Source: Sulfurovum sp.
GTDB taxonomy: Bacteria; Campylobacterota; Campylobacteria; Campylobacterales; Sulfurovaceae
DNA length: 55,699 nucleotides
Assembly: GCA_027068485.1 (NCBI GenBank)
Contig: JAMOSB010000036.1
Location: 1-55,699 of the forward strand
Reading direction: 5' to 3'
Notes under the pieces: model-generated
Told to the model about the DNA's origin: nothing
What the model saw: the letters and a program-made list of their open reading frames with translations, nothing else
The model's database searches: none
Position numbers and translations under genes: made by a program
Shown: one piece after another, positions 28,645 through 37,138 of the stretch
How positions within the stretch are numbered: the first letter of the stretch is position 1
How the letters are laid out: each line of letters opens with the position of its first letter

Positions 28645-29747
28645 GGGGTGTGTGCCTCAAACTGAGCGTGACTCACGGGGATAAAGAGTATCTCCCCTAG
28701 AGTGAGTGCCTCTGTTTGGAGGTGGTTGCTCTGCTTGATTGCGTGAGTGGTAGTGTGGTACTCCTTGGCAATCTGCTCTAGACTCTCTCCGAGTGCGACG
28801 GTATGGGAGAGGAGATAGCTCTGGGTTCTCTTGGGAGGGGGAGGTGTCGTATCGTTGGACTCCTCTGTCTGCTTGAGTCCCCGAAGATAGAAAGCAAAGA
28901 GCCTCTCTTGGGGGATGGTAATGGTATAGAATGGCTGATCTGTGGGAAGGCACGCATGGCTAAATTGCCGATTGAGGTCACGGAGCTGTTGGGGATCGAG
29001 GTCGATGGCAAGGGCAAGTGTGGTAAGATTGGTCTCTTGGGGGACTTCGACTTGTAGTAGCCCCTCTCCAACCCCGCCAAAATCCATCAGTGTCGCCTCT
29101 CCAATCATTGCAGAGAGTAGGATTTTTTGGATATAGTCTCGTGTCTCACGGGGGAGGATACTCTGTGTGGGGTCGATAAGAGTGGCAAGCTCACGGCTCT
29201 GAGCATGGGCTATTGCTTTTTGGAGTCGTCCCTCTCCACAGTTGTATGCCATCATCGCAAGATACCAACTACCAAACTGCGTATGGAGCTTCGAGAGATA
29301 GCTGATTGCTGCGTGGGTCGCACTGATAGGATCACACCGCTCATCGCGTAGGGTCGAGACGGAGAGATCATAGGCACGCGCCGTCGCAGGCATAAACTGC
29401 CAAAGCCCCACCGCCCGCTTGGGGGAGGTGATGGCAGGGGAGAAGCCCGACTCCACCATCGCAAGATAGATCAACAGGTCAGAGAGTCCTGCGGAGACAA
29501 GGGTCGTCTGCATCATCGGAAGTAGGGGCTTACCTCGCTGGATTGATCGATGGTAGAAGTGCTGGAGTCCCTCCTCATGCTTCTTGGCAAACGCCTCAAA
29601 CTGTGGGGTGTCAATAAAACTCTCATCGACATCAAACTCCATAAAGATATACTCAAAGTGTGGGTAGCGTTCTGCTAGAGAGCGGGAGAGGAGTGGTGTG
29701 CTTAGGAGGAGTGTCCAAAGGAGGGTAGACCTAAGCCACACTTTCAT
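28641..29747 (-). CDS. mltD: MltD-like membrane-bound lytic transglycosylase with LysM
   Basis: Periplasmic peptidoglycan lyase. The 368-residue precursor has a signal peptide (about 1-21), an SLT domain with catalytic Glu99 in AMVESGFSP and the downstream GLWQFMPATA, and a C-terminal LysM domain (about 315-362) ending LGEILFIPV that binds glycan. No lipobox cysteine follows the signal, so it is probably soluble or loosely attached. It overlaps tatD by one base and is translated after it. Confidence 0.87.
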   Translation of the reverse strand: MKVWLRSTLLWTLLLSTPLLSRSLAERYPHFEYIFMEFDVDESFIDTPQFEAFAKKHEEGLQHFYHRSIQRGKPLLPMMQTTLVSAGLSDLLIYLAMVESGFSPAITSPKRAVGLWQFMPATARAYDLSVSTLRDERCDPISATHAAISYLSKLHTQFGSWYLAMMAYNCGEGRLQKAIAHAQSRELATLIDPTQSILPRETRDYIQKILLSAMIGEATLMDFGGVGEGLLQVEVPQETNLTTLALAIDLDPQQLRDLNRQFSHACLPTDQPFYTITIPQERLFAFYLRGLKQTEESNDTTPPPPKRTQSYLLSHTVALGESLEQIAKEYHTTTHAIKQSNHLQTEALTLGEILFIPVSHAQFEAHTP

Positions 29748-30520
29748 TAGGCGATACCAAAGAGTCTTTGGCTATTGGCTGTTGTCTCTTGGGTGATCTG
29801 CTCTAGGGAGGTCTCACTCAATACTGCCATCTTCTGTGCGATGAGGGTGGTGTAGGCGGGTTCGTTGCGTTCTCCACGGTGGGGGTGTGGGGTGAGATAG
29901 GGGGCATCGGTCTCGATGAGTAGGCGATCTCTAGGGATCTGAGGGTAGACCTCGATAAGTCGTTTGGCATTTTTGAAGGTGAGTACCCCACCAATCCCAA
30001 AGTAGAAGTTGTGTGAAGCAAGAGGAAGGAGCAGGGCATCTGCGTTGTAGCAGTGGAGTACCCCTCCCGCCTCTCCCGCATGCGTAAGGAGAAGCTCCAT
30101 CGCGTCCGCACTCGCGTCGCGTATATGGACGATGAGGGGTTTGTGATGTCTCTTTGCCAATGTGATCTGATCGATAAAGACCGCTTTTTGCAACGCCTTC
30201 TCCTCTGCAATCGCTTCGGGGTCTTGGGGGAGTCGATAGTAGTCGAGTCCACACTCTCCGATGGCGACACACTTGGGATGCGAGACCAACGCCTCAAGCT
30301 CACTACGCTGATAGACAGAGGCATCATAGGGGTGTACTCCCACGGCGAAGTAGACATGCTCATACTCCTCTGCCAATGCAACCGCACGGGCAAGTGTCTT
30401 GGGGTCAGCTCCTGGGATGATAAACCGCTCAACACCTGCCTCTTTGGCTCGCTTCAGTGTCATTTCAATGTCACTCTCATATCGCTCATCATCTAAATGG
30501 CAGTGGGTATCTACTATCAT
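29747..30520 (-). CDS. tatD: TatD-family metal-dependent deoxyribonuclease
   Basis: A 257-residue TIM-barrel hydrolase of the TatD family, associated with DNA 3' end processing and RNA or DNA quality control. Metal ligands are visible in VDTHCHLDD (HxH near residues 5-7), GECGLDYYR, and LIETDAPYL. It begins an operon with mltD. ATG 30520 is preceded by AAGAAAAGAG and an extended -10 at 30539-30547. Confidence 0.92.
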   Translation of the reverse strand: MIVDTHCHLDDERYESDIEMTLKRAKEAGVERFIIPGADPKTLARAVALAEEYEHVYFAVGVHPYDASVYQRSELEALVSHPKCVAIGECGLDYYRLPQDPEAIAEEKALQKAVFIDQITLAKRHHKPLIVHIRDASADAMELLLTHAGEAGGVLHCYNADALLLPLASHNFYFGIGGVLTFKNAKRLIEVYPQIPRDRLLIETDAPYLTPHPHRGERNEPAYTTLIAQKMAVLSETSLEQITQETTANSQRLFGIA

Positions 30521-30538
30521 GGGTACTCTTTTCTTGAA

Positions 30539-30547
30539 ATTATAGCA
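30539..30547 (-). promoter_or_regulatory. Extended -10 of tatD-mltD
   Basis: TGCTATAAT on the reverse strand places transcription start near 30532, about 12 bases before ATG 30520. The gap to the divergent Hpt gene at 30621 is short. Confidence 0.55.
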
Positions 30548-30620
30548 AATTTTAACTATGGCAGTAGAGATTTAAACGCTTTTTGGTTATAGTTTGGACT
30601 ATAGCTAAAAGGAGTTCATT

Positions 30621-31091
30621 ATGGATACACCCGTTCTTATCGGCATTGCTCTAGTCGTCATCGTTGTGCTACTTATCGTCGTACTCAAATCAAAAAAACC
30701 TGCGGAGTCCTCTACACCCGTAGAGTCCACCCCCAAACCGACCAATGCTAAGGTGACACTCCCCTCCTATCCACCATTTGACCATACGCGTCTTATGGAG
30801 ATGGGACTCTCTCAAGAGGAAGCGTTGGAGTATATCCAAGAGCTTATTGCTCAAGTAGAGACCCAAATCCCCCTCATCCAAAAGGCACTAGAATCCTCAA
30901 GCTTCGAAGAGATGGAGCGACTCACCCACTCCATCAAAGGCTCCGCAACGACCATAGGCGTAGGCGGGATAGCCAATCAACTCATAGACTTCAACACCTA
31001 TCTCAAAAGCAAAAAAGATATCCCAACCCTTCAAGCCTATACCAAACAGCTCATAGAGTATACGCAACAGCTTAAAAAGCAGTATGCGTAG
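30621..31091 (+). CDS. Membrane-anchored Hpt-domain protein
   Basis: A 156-residue protein with one N-terminal membrane helix (about 5-24), a Pro/Ser/Thr-rich linker (about 28-48) and a C-terminal Hpt domain whose phospho-acceptor motif is HSIKGSATT near residues 107-115. It would present a phosphotransfer histidine on the inner face of the membrane. No sensor kinase lies nearby. AAAAGGAG precedes ATG 30621. A possible variant of a relay component; partner unknown. Confidence 0.72.
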   Translation: MDTPVLIGIALVVIVVLLIVVLKSKKPAESSTPVESTPKPTNAKVTLPSYPPFDHTRLMEMGLSQEEALEYIQELIAQVETQIPLIQKALESSSFEEMERLTHSIKGSATTIGVGGIANQLIDFNTYLKSKKDIPTLQAYTKQLIEYTQQLKKQYA

Positions 31092-31150
31092 GGGTCTAGG
31101 AGTTTATTTTTTCTCTGATAGTTAAAGATAGCCAATAAGTCGCTTGGAGC

Positions 31151-32698
31151 TTACCCCCGTAACTTCTTGGCAAACTCAATCGCTTGGGAGGTGGGGTTTT
31201 CACCTCCGATAATACGGGCGATTTCGGTGATGCGTTCGGTTTCGGTGAGGACTTTGGCGAGGCTCTTTTGGTCTGCTTTGGTGATGAGGATATGCTGATT
31301 GGCTCGTGCAGAGAGGTGGGGTTGGTGTGAGATGGCAAATATCTGGTAGGCAGAGGAGAGTTGCTCTATCATGGTAGCAATAGCGATAGACTCATCCCCA
31401 CTGACATTGGCATCGATCTCATCGAGTATCAGCACTCCACGACTCTGGGGGGTGCTGGTGTTGATAGTGGTTGCCATGAGGGCAAGACGCACACGGTTGA
31501 ACTCCCCTCCACTTAGGGTAGATACTTGGGAGGTGCCTAGAGTGACGGTGAGATGGTCGTAGCCACTAGAGCCTAGGGTAGTTTTCTCGAAGGTGAAGCT
31601 CAGAGCAGGGAGTTTGAGGCTCTGGAGGTAGGGGAGTAGACGCTTTTGAAGTACGATAGCCTCTTGTTTGCGGAGGGTGGAGAGCTTAGAGGCGAGGGTG
31701 GTTAGCTCTGTCCCCTCTAGTGTCAAAAACTGTTCCAAGACTCCTTTGTCTTGCTCAATACTCTTATAGCCTGCTAACGCTTGCTCTTTTTGCTCTTTAT
31801 AGGCGAGTGCCTCTTGGATACTGCCGTAGCGGTTGATGAGGGTGGTGAGTTGACTGAGGCGGTCGAGTACCGCTTCGATATCGACCTCCTCTAGCTCCTC
31901 AGCAAGGTTGGCAGTCTCCTCAAAATCTGCACGCAGTTGGTTCATCGCATCCCCAAAGAGTGAGCCATCTCTATCGAGTAGACGGTAGACCTCCTCGACC
32001 GAAGCCTCTAGAGAGAAGATACTCGAAGCGTGCTCTAGTGCCTCTTTGATCTTGTCGATACGAGAGAGTTGCTGTTTGATACGAAGAAGCTCCTCCTCCT
32101 CTCCTATCTGTGGGTTGATGGCTTCGATTTTCTCTATCTCATAGGTGGTAAACTCAATCAGCTCTGTGAGTTTTGCCTCTTTGGCTTTGATCTCCTCTAG
32201 CTCAGTGATACGCATCTTGTAGTGGGTGTAGCGTTTGGTGTACGCTTTGTATTGGCGTTTAAAGGGTTTGGAGTGGAGCAGGAGAGCTTGGTCGATCATC
32301 GCAAGAAGCTCTTGGGACTCAAACCCTCCTCTATCGCGTACTGAGAGGTATTTGACAAAGGGACTAAAGAGTGACCTGAGGGACTTCTTGGAGATGCTCT
32401 GCCCCTCGATAAAGTAGCGAAGCTTCTCTTTTTTGATGCTCTTGATCGTAAGGTCACTGCTGAGTTCGTAGGCTTCATGGGTGAGGGTATTGGGTTTGGT
32501 GAGGTTGATCTCACAGAGGCTTGCGGCACTGGGACTACTATAGCCTAGTGTGGTGAGGATCGCAGAGATAAGTACCGATTTGCCCGCACCACTTGGACCT
32601 GTCAAGACGACAAGCCCCTGCTTGAAGTCAAGCTCCACCCTCTCAAAGAGTAGGAGATCTCGAAGGTATAGACGCGTAATCAATGGGTATCTCCCCAA
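31151..32698 (-). CDS. recN: DNA repair ATPase RecN
   Basis: SMC-like ATPase acting at double-strand breaks. The 515-residue protein has Walker A GPSGAGKS at 34-41, a central coiled coil (about 140-360), the ABC signature LSGGEFNR, and Walker B VLILDEIDA. It is shorter than E. coli RecN (553), typical of Campylobacterota. It overlaps nadK by 19 bases, an arrangement found in many bacteria where nadK and recN are neighbours. Confidence 0.92.
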   Translation of the reverse strand: MGRYPLITRLYLRDLLLFERVELDFKQGLVVLTGPSGAGKSVLISAILTTLGYSSPSAASLCEINLTKPNTLTHEAYELSSDLTIKSIKKEKLRYFIEGQSISKKSLRSLFSPFVKYLSVRDRGGFESQELLAMIDQALLLHSKPFKRQYKAYTKRYTHYKMRITELEEIKAKEAKLTELIEFTTYEIEKIEAINPQIGEEEELLRIKQQLSRIDKIKEALEHASSIFSLEASVEEVYRLLDRDGSLFGDAMNQLRADFEETANLAEELEEVDIEAVLDRLSQLTTLINRYGSIQEALAYKEQKEQALAGYKSIEQDKGVLEQFLTLEGTELTTLASKLSTLRKQEAIVLQKRLLPYLQSLKLPALSFTFEKTTLGSSGYDHLTVTLGTSQVSTLSGGEFNRVRLALMATTINTSTPQSRGVLILDEIDANVSGDESIAIATMIEQLSSAYQIFAISHQPHLSARANQHILITKADQKSLAKVLTETERITEIARIIGGENPTSQAIEFAKKLRG

Positions 32699-33555
32699 GA
32701 GAGTTTCTCTCTGAGTACAGAGAAGTAGTTACGCTCTTTGCGGTGGAGGAGCTTGGCTCCTATCTTGGCTCCACGAATGGTGAGTAGATCCTCTGGATGC
32801 ATCTCATAATCATCCTGCCCATCGATCACGGCGATGACCTTCTCACTAGGAGAGCTTAGCTCGATGGTGAAGTCTGCGGGGACGACAAGGGGGCGTTGGT
32901 TGGTGAGGGAGTGGGCAGAGACAGCCGTCATGATAAAGGCTTGGGTGAGGGGATAGATGACAGGTCCTCCCGCTGCGAGGTTGTATGCAGTAGAGCCTGT
33001 GGGGGTAGAGATGATGAGTCCATCTCCTCTGTAGGTGTTAAACCACTCCCCCTCGATAGAGGCGTTGACTTTGACCATTTTGGAGATGACGGGGCGGGTG
33101 ATGACGACATCATTGAGGGCGAAGAAGCTCTTGGGTGGATGGGCTTTGGAGTGGATAGCCCCCTCCATCATCATACGGTTATCGATACGATACTCCCCTT
33201 GGATCAGCTGATCGAGAAAGACATCGACATCCTCGATGGTGATATCGGCTAAGAACCCTAAAGTCCCCGCATTGATCCCAACTACAGGTTTGCCAAAGTG
33301 GTAGCTACGACGCACCAGTGAGAGGAGTGTCCCATCTCCACCTAAGGAGACTAGAAAATCTGAGGCTTCACAGAGTGCCTCAAATGCTAACCCCTCCTCC
33401 CCAATCATCTTTGCAGAGTGATCTCCTAGAAGTACACGGATACCGCGCTCTTCAAAGGATGTTTTGATCTGAAGATAGAGATCGCGTATCTCTGGTGAGT
33501 CGGGTTTGAGTATAAATCCCGCACGCTCTACTTTGGCTAACTTTTCACTACTCAT
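32680..33555 (-). CDS. nadK: NAD kinase
   Basis: Phosphorylates NAD to NADP. The 291-residue protein shows the family motif LGGDGTLL near residues 71-78, the downstream GLIISTPTGSTAYNLAAGGP segment region, and NE/D-type conserved NDVVITRP. GAGGATAA lies upstream of ATG 33555. It is first gene of the nadK-recN pair. A perfect inverted repeat at 33624-33648 sits about 70 bases upstream. Confidence 0.95.
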   Translation of the reverse strand: MSSEKLAKVERAGFILKPDSPEIRDLYLQIKTSFEERGIRVLLGDHSAKMIGEEGLAFEALCEASDFLVSLGGDGTLLSLVRRSYHFGKPVVGINAGTLGFLADITIEDVDVFLDQLIQGEYRIDNRMMMEGAIHSKAHPPKSFFALNDVVITRPVISKMVKVNASIEGEWFNTYRGDGLIISTPTGSTAYNLAAGGPVIYPLTQAFIMTAVSAHSLTNQRPLVVPADFTIELSSPSEKVIAVIDGQDDYEMHPEDLLTIRGAKIGAKLLHRKERNYFSVLREKLSWGDTH

Positions 33556-33623
33556 GAGTCTTATCCTCGGTTAGAAATTTAGGATGTTAGGGTAGCATAA
33601 TGTTGCTTTGGTGGGTGCTTTTA

Positions 33624-33648
33624 TGTCAAAAATGACTATTTTTTGACA
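33624..33648. repeat. Perfect inverted repeat upstream of nadK
   Basis: TGTCAAAAA and TTTTTGACA are perfect complements separated by seven bases (TGACTAT). The symmetry and spacing resemble a dimeric repressor site; it also contains TTGACA in both directions. It lies in the 193-base gap between the helicase 3' end and nadK. Confidence 0.6.
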
Positions 33649-33680
33649 ACTGAAGAGGAGAGAGAAGAGCCTATCTTGTA

Positions 33681-33703
33681 AAATCAAGGCTAACGAATCT
33701 AAC
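33681..33703. repeat. 23-base intergenic repeat, copy 1
   Basis: AAATCAAGGCTAACGAATCT followed by AAC. A second copy with one mismatch is at 46407-46429. Both copies lie between the 3' end of one reverse-strand gene and the 5' end of the next. Confidence 0.6.
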
Positions 33704-33748
33704 CATAGGGAAGATAGCTAAGCTACCGCCCCAAAAGAGGAGAGGAGA

Positions 33749-35221
33749 TTACCCTCTATTGCTTCCTCTTCCACCATTACGACTATCGCGTCCACCGCCA
33801 TTTCGATTACGGTTGTTGCGTCCACTACTGTTTCTGTTTCGATTGCCACCACGGTATCCTCCACGGTTACGACCGCCACCACCGCCTCTGTTTTGCATCG
33901 CTCTTTCGATAAGAAGCTCAACCTCTTCGAGTCCTAGACCGATATTGTCTTTACCTTTGACAAAATCCTCCTCTTGGACAAGTGAGGCGAGTAGGTGTGC
34001 AATTGTTACGATATCAAGGTCGTGTTGTAGGGTCTTGACAAGGTTGATCGCACTCTCTGTCACGCGTGTCTCAGCGATCTTTTTGATGAGGGCATCGGCA
34101 CGGTTGTTTTGGACTTCGATACGCGTAGGGATCACCTGCGTGATAAGCTTGGCTCCGACATCCTTCTCGATGCGTTTGATGGTGCGTAGCTCATTGGGGC
34201 TGACGAGTGTAATCGCCTCACCAGACTTACCACCACGCCCTGTACGACCAATACGGTGGACATAGCTCTCAGAGTCAAAAGGGATATGGTAGTTGAAGAC
34301 ATGGGTGACATCATTGACATCGAGTCCACGCGCTGCGACATCTGTTGCGATGAAGATATCAATCCCCCCTTGTTTGAAGGCACGGATCGTCACCTCTCGT
34401 TGTTTCTGCTCCATATCACCATGAAGACCACTGACTTTGAACCCTTGGGCAGTCATGTGGGCTACAAGTCTATCGACCTCTTTTTTCATACGACAGAAGA
34501 TGATACACTTGTTAGGGTTTTTGTAGTCGATGAGTCTGACAAGGGCATCATCACGCTCTTTATCCTGTACCACATAGTAGAGCTGTGTGATTTTGGAGTT
34601 GGTGCTTTCAGATTTGGTGATCGCTACAGTTTTAGGTGTTTTGAGGATCTGCTCTGCGAGTTTGCGGATGGCATTGGGCATTGTAGCAGAAAACATCAAT
34701 GTCTGACGCTCTTGTGGCAAGAAGGTAAAGATGTTTTTGATCTCATCGAGGAATCCCATATCGAGCATCTCATCGGCTTCATCTAGTACAACCCATTGCG
34801 GATTGATCTTGATGCGTCCACTCATAAGAAGGTCTTGGAGTCGTCCTGGGGTCGCGACGACGATAGAGGCTTGTTTGATGCGATCTATCTGTTGTTTATA
34901 GGCTGTTCCTCCGTAAACGGTGGCAGTTTTGAGTCCTGAGAGTTTACCAAAACGAAAAAGTTCATCACTCACTTGCATTGCGAGTTCGCGTGTTGGGACG
35001 ATGACAAGCCCCTCTACAGAGCCATCAGCCTTCATCATACTCATCATAGGGAGACCAAATGCTGCGGTCTTTCCTGTTCCTGTTTGTGCTTGTGCAATGA
35101 TGTCATGCCCTTCAAGTACGAGAGGGATAGCATCTTTTTGGACGGGGCTTGGCTCCGTAAATCCTGCTTCTGTTACGGCGGCTTGGATTGTCTCTTTGAG
35201 GTTAAAATCTGTAAATTTCAT
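33749..35221 (-). CDS. DEAD-box RNA helicase (DeaD/CsdA-like)
   Basis: ATP-dependent RNA helicase for cold-sensitive ribosome assembly or mRNA turnover. With ATG 35221 (MKFTDFNLKE) it has 490 residues. All core motifs are present: Q motif, [21 protein letters not shown] and [10 protein letters not shown]-terminal extension (about 370-490) ends in an RG/NR-rich tail that probably binds RNA. The first 13 codons of a longer frame are discarded because MKFTDF starts the family homology. A leader of about 180 bases is predicted. It is distinct from the RhlE-like helicase at 48789. Confidence 0.88.
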   Translation of the reverse strand: MKFTDFNLKETIQAAVTEAGFTEPSPVQKDAIPLVLEGHDIIAQAQTGTGKTAAFGLPMMSMMKADGSVEGLVIVPTRELAMQVSDELFRFGKLSGLKTATVYGGTAYKQQIDRIKQASIVVATPGRLQDLLMSGRIKINPQWVVLDEADEMLDMGFLDEIKNIFTFLPQERQTLMFSATMPNAIRKLAEQILKTPKTVAITKSESTNSKITQLYYVVQDKERDDALVRLIDYKNPNKCIIFCRMKKEVDRLVAHMTAQGFKVSGLHGDMEQKQREVTIRAFKQGGIDIFIATDVAARGLDVNDVTHVFNYHIPFDSESYVHRIGRTGRGGKSGEAITLVSPNELRTIKRIEKDVGAKLITQVIPTRIEVQNNRADALIKKIAETRVTESAINLVKTLQHDLDIVTIAHLLASLVQEEDFVKGKDNIGLGLEEVELLIERAMQNRGGGGGRNRGGYRGGNRNRNSSGRNNRNRNGGGRDSRNGGRGSNRG

Positions 35222-35493
35222 AGTAGTTCTTTGTGTTAAATTTTTCGGTGTTGTATTCATCTTGTAGTAATAGTATCAAGAGGTTTAAAACCCTCTTTTG
35301 TGCAACTGATACCAAACGATACACGCATTGTGCGTGAAAATTGGGGAGATACCCTAAATCTAGCGAGAGTAAGGCGTTTGATACGCTTATGCAGAAAAGT
35401 TTGAAATTATAGCAGGATTTTTTACAAAAAGATAGGGTAGTGGTATTATGGGGTAGAAGACCTCTCTCTGTCAAAGAGCTTAGAGAGGCGTTT
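35222..35493 (-). promoter_or_regulatory. Long leader region of the DEAD-box helicase gene
   Basis: This 272-base stretch holds no credible gene. TGCTATAAT at 35406-35414 (reverse strand) is an extended -10 that would start RNA near 35399, giving a 5' untranslated region of about 178 bases. Long leaders are known for cold-shock helicases such as csdA/deaD. No named riboswitch is recognised. Confidence 0.55.
35421..35449 (+). promoter_or_regulatory. Possible + strand promoter opposite the helicase leader
   Basis: TTTACA at 35421-35426 and TATTAT at 35444-35449 are separated by exactly 17 bases. Transcription would start near 35456 and run straight into the hairpin at 35461, so any product would be very short. 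It may be coincidental. Confidence 0.3.
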
Positions 35494-35495
35494 TT
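35461..35495 (+). terminator. Hairpin with T run next to the 70-residue gene
   Basis: CCTCTCT (35461-35467) pairs with AGAGAGG (35482-35488), then CG and TTTTT. The T run is on the + strand, although the flanking genes are on the reverse strand. It may end an opposing transcript or, as a hairpin, the 35494-35706 gene. Confidence 0.5.
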
Positions 35496-35706
35496 ACTTA
35501 TTGATCACAAGGATAGGGAGTAGACCAAAGTAGGCAAGGGTGCCAAAGGCTTGATCGATATTGATATCGGGTTTGATCTCCAAAATGAGGTTGCGAATCG
35601 TCGCCTCATCTAAATCTCCCAAAAACTCCCCCTCACCATGGTTCTCTTTGTAGAGTTTGACAAGTGTATGGGTTGGCTTTTGCTCTTTATATTGCCAGAT
35701 TGTCAT
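35494..35706 (-). CDS. Small protein of unknown function (70 aa)
   Basis: Begins MTIWQYKEQ and is acidic in the middle (GEFLGDLDEATIRNL), ending in a hydrophobic stretch GTLAYFGLLPILVINK. The middle resembles a small helical domain, but I do not recognise a family. A possible GAAGGAGTATCG ribosome site precedes ATG 35706. It stands alone, with the hairpin at 35461-35495 just past its end. Confidence 0.6.
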   Translation of the reverse strand: MTIWQYKEQKPTHTLVKLYKENHGEGEFLGDLDEATIRNLILEIKPDINIDQAFGTLAYFGLLPILVINK

Positions 35707-35835
35707 CGATACTCCTTCTGTAGTGTCTGGAGGATTTTAGCCTATATTTGATAGAAGCGACCTTGGTGCTATTTTACGCAGTTTAAACGACACTTACGCT
35801 ATACTCAACGCTACTAAAAAAATAGAGGATAGATT

Positions 35836-36258
35836 ATGCTAAAACTACTACCGATACTACTAAGCGTTGGAGTTCTTGCTTCGACTCCACAGCTACAGAC
35901 CCAAGAGCTACCCACCACTGAGCTACTCAAGCAAAATCAGACGATTGTCGCACTCGCAAGTGAGGAGATCTCCAAGACACTCCCCCAATTGATTGATGCC
36001 TATACGGTGCTGGAAGAGGTGGAGGGGAGTGGTACTACCCTGATCTATCACTTTGCTATCGATACGGGAGCCAAGAGTGATGAGGCGGTACGCCAAGAGG
36101 ATAGACGACGCATGGAGGAGGCAGTTACGATGGGAGTTTGTCGCTCAGCTAAGCGGTTTTTGGATGCCCAGATTAAGTTGATCTATCGCTATAAGAGTGC
36201 CAAGAGTAGGGCAAGACTCTTTGAATTTGTTATCACCCAAGCGAAGTGTCACCAATAA
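35836..36258 (+). CDS. Small periplasmic protein of unknown function
   Basis: A 140-residue protein with a signal peptide (about 1-16, cleavage after LAS or nearby). The mature part is helical and charged, with two cysteines near the end (GVCRSAKRF and ITQAKCHQ) that could form a disulfide. AGAGGATAG precedes ATG 35836 and TATACT lies about 35 bases upstream. It ends 50 bases before fabI; the inverted repeat at 36262-36287 lies between. I do not recognise a family. Confidence 0.68.
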   Translation: MLKLLPILLSVGVLASTPQLQTQELPTTELLKQNQTIVALASEEISKTLPQLIDAYTVLEEVEGSGTTLIYHFAIDTGAKSDEAVRQEDRRRMEEAVTMGVCRSAKRFLDAQIKLIYRYKSAKSRARLFEFVITQAKCHQ

Positions 36259-36261
36259 AGG

Positions 36262-36287
36262 GATAAAATATCAGACAGTATTTTATC
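36262..36287. repeat. Perfect inverted repeat upstream of fabI
   Basis: GATAAAATA and TATTTTATC are perfect complements with an eight-base spacer (TCAGACAG), ending 20 bases before the fabI start. It overlaps a possible -10 (TAAAAT). It could be an operator for a fatty-acid regulator or a transcript hairpin. Confidence 0.55.
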
Positions 36288-36307
36288 ACTATCTTAGGAG
36301 TATAGGC

Positions 36308-37135
36308 ATGATTATGAAGGGTAAAAAAGGCGTTGTTTTAGGGATCGCCAATAAGAAGTCAATCGCATACGGTATCGCAAAGGCGTGTCAAGAGCAGGGA
36401 GCCGATATGGCGATTACATTTCTCAATGAGCGATTTGAGAAGAAGCTCGCTCCTATCGCAGAGGAGTTGGGGTGTGCTACACGACTCTACCCTTGTGATG
36501 TGAGTCGTCCTGAGGAGATTGTCGCACTAAGAGCGTCTCTTCAGGCAGATATGGGTGAGATAGACTTTATCGTACACTCGATTGCATTTGCCCCCAAAGA
36601 GGGGTTGAGTGGGCGGTTTGTCGATATCTCTAAAGAGGCGTTTGATGTGGCGATGGATATCTCTGTCTACTCACTTATCGAGGTGGTACGAGAGCTTAAG
36701 CCAATCCTCTCCACGCGTGCTTCAGTCTTGACTCTGAGCTACTACGGTGGAGAGAAGTTTATCCCCAACTACAACCTCATGGGGGTTGCTAAAGCAGCGT
36801 TGGAGATGACGACGAAGTATCTCGCTGAGGATCTAGGCAAGGATGGTATCCGTGTCAATGCGATCTCCGCAGGTCCTATCAAGACACTCGCGGCTGCGGG
36901 GATTGGAGATTTCTCCTTTATGCTCAAGTGGAACGCAGCACACGCACCACTCAAAACCAATGTCACCACCACGCAGGTAGGAAACTCGGGGATGTATCTC
37001 CTCTCCGATCTTAGCTCTGGTGTGACGGGTGAGGTACACTATGTCGATGCGGGTTATAACATCATGGGTATGCCTGCGGTGGCGTTTGATGCGGAGGGAA
37101 AACCTCATATCGCATGGAATGGAGAGAGTAAGTAG
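36308..37135 (+). CDS. fabI: Enoyl-ACP reductase FabI
   Basis: NADH-dependent last reductase of the fatty-acid elongation cycle. The 275-residue protein has the N-terminal GIANKKSIAYGIAK dinucleotide motif, the FabI-type Tyr in LSYYGGEK, and the Y-x6-K pair in YNLMGVAK. ATG 36308 is preceded by TAGGAG at a good distance; the longer frame from 36197 lies inside the previous gene. It is followed by the SpoU-type methyltransferase with no gap. Confidence 0.94.
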   Translation: MIMKGKKGVVLGIANKKSIAYGIAKACQEQGADMAITFLNERFEKKLAPIAEELGCATRLYPCDVSRPEEIVALRASLQADMGEIDFIVHSIAFAPKEGLSGRFVDISKEAFDVAMDISVYSLIEVVRELKPILSTRASVLTLSYYGGEKFIPNYNLMGVAKAALEMTTKYLAEDLGKDGIRVNAISAGPIKTLAAAGIGDFSFMLKWNAAHAPLKTNVTTTQVGNSGMYLLSDLSSGVTGEVHYVDAGYNIMGMPAVAFDAEGKPHIAWNGESK

Positions 37136-37138
37136 GTG

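Noticed and set aside
29818-30435. A 205-codon frame overlapping tatD on the same strand.
   Set aside because: TatD matches its family along its full length; the other frame has shadow composition.
33759-34265. A + strand frame inside the DEAD-box helicase gene with a Pro/Leu/Arg-rich product.
   Set aside because: It is the antisense shadow of the RG/NR-rich helicase tail and has no homology-like features.
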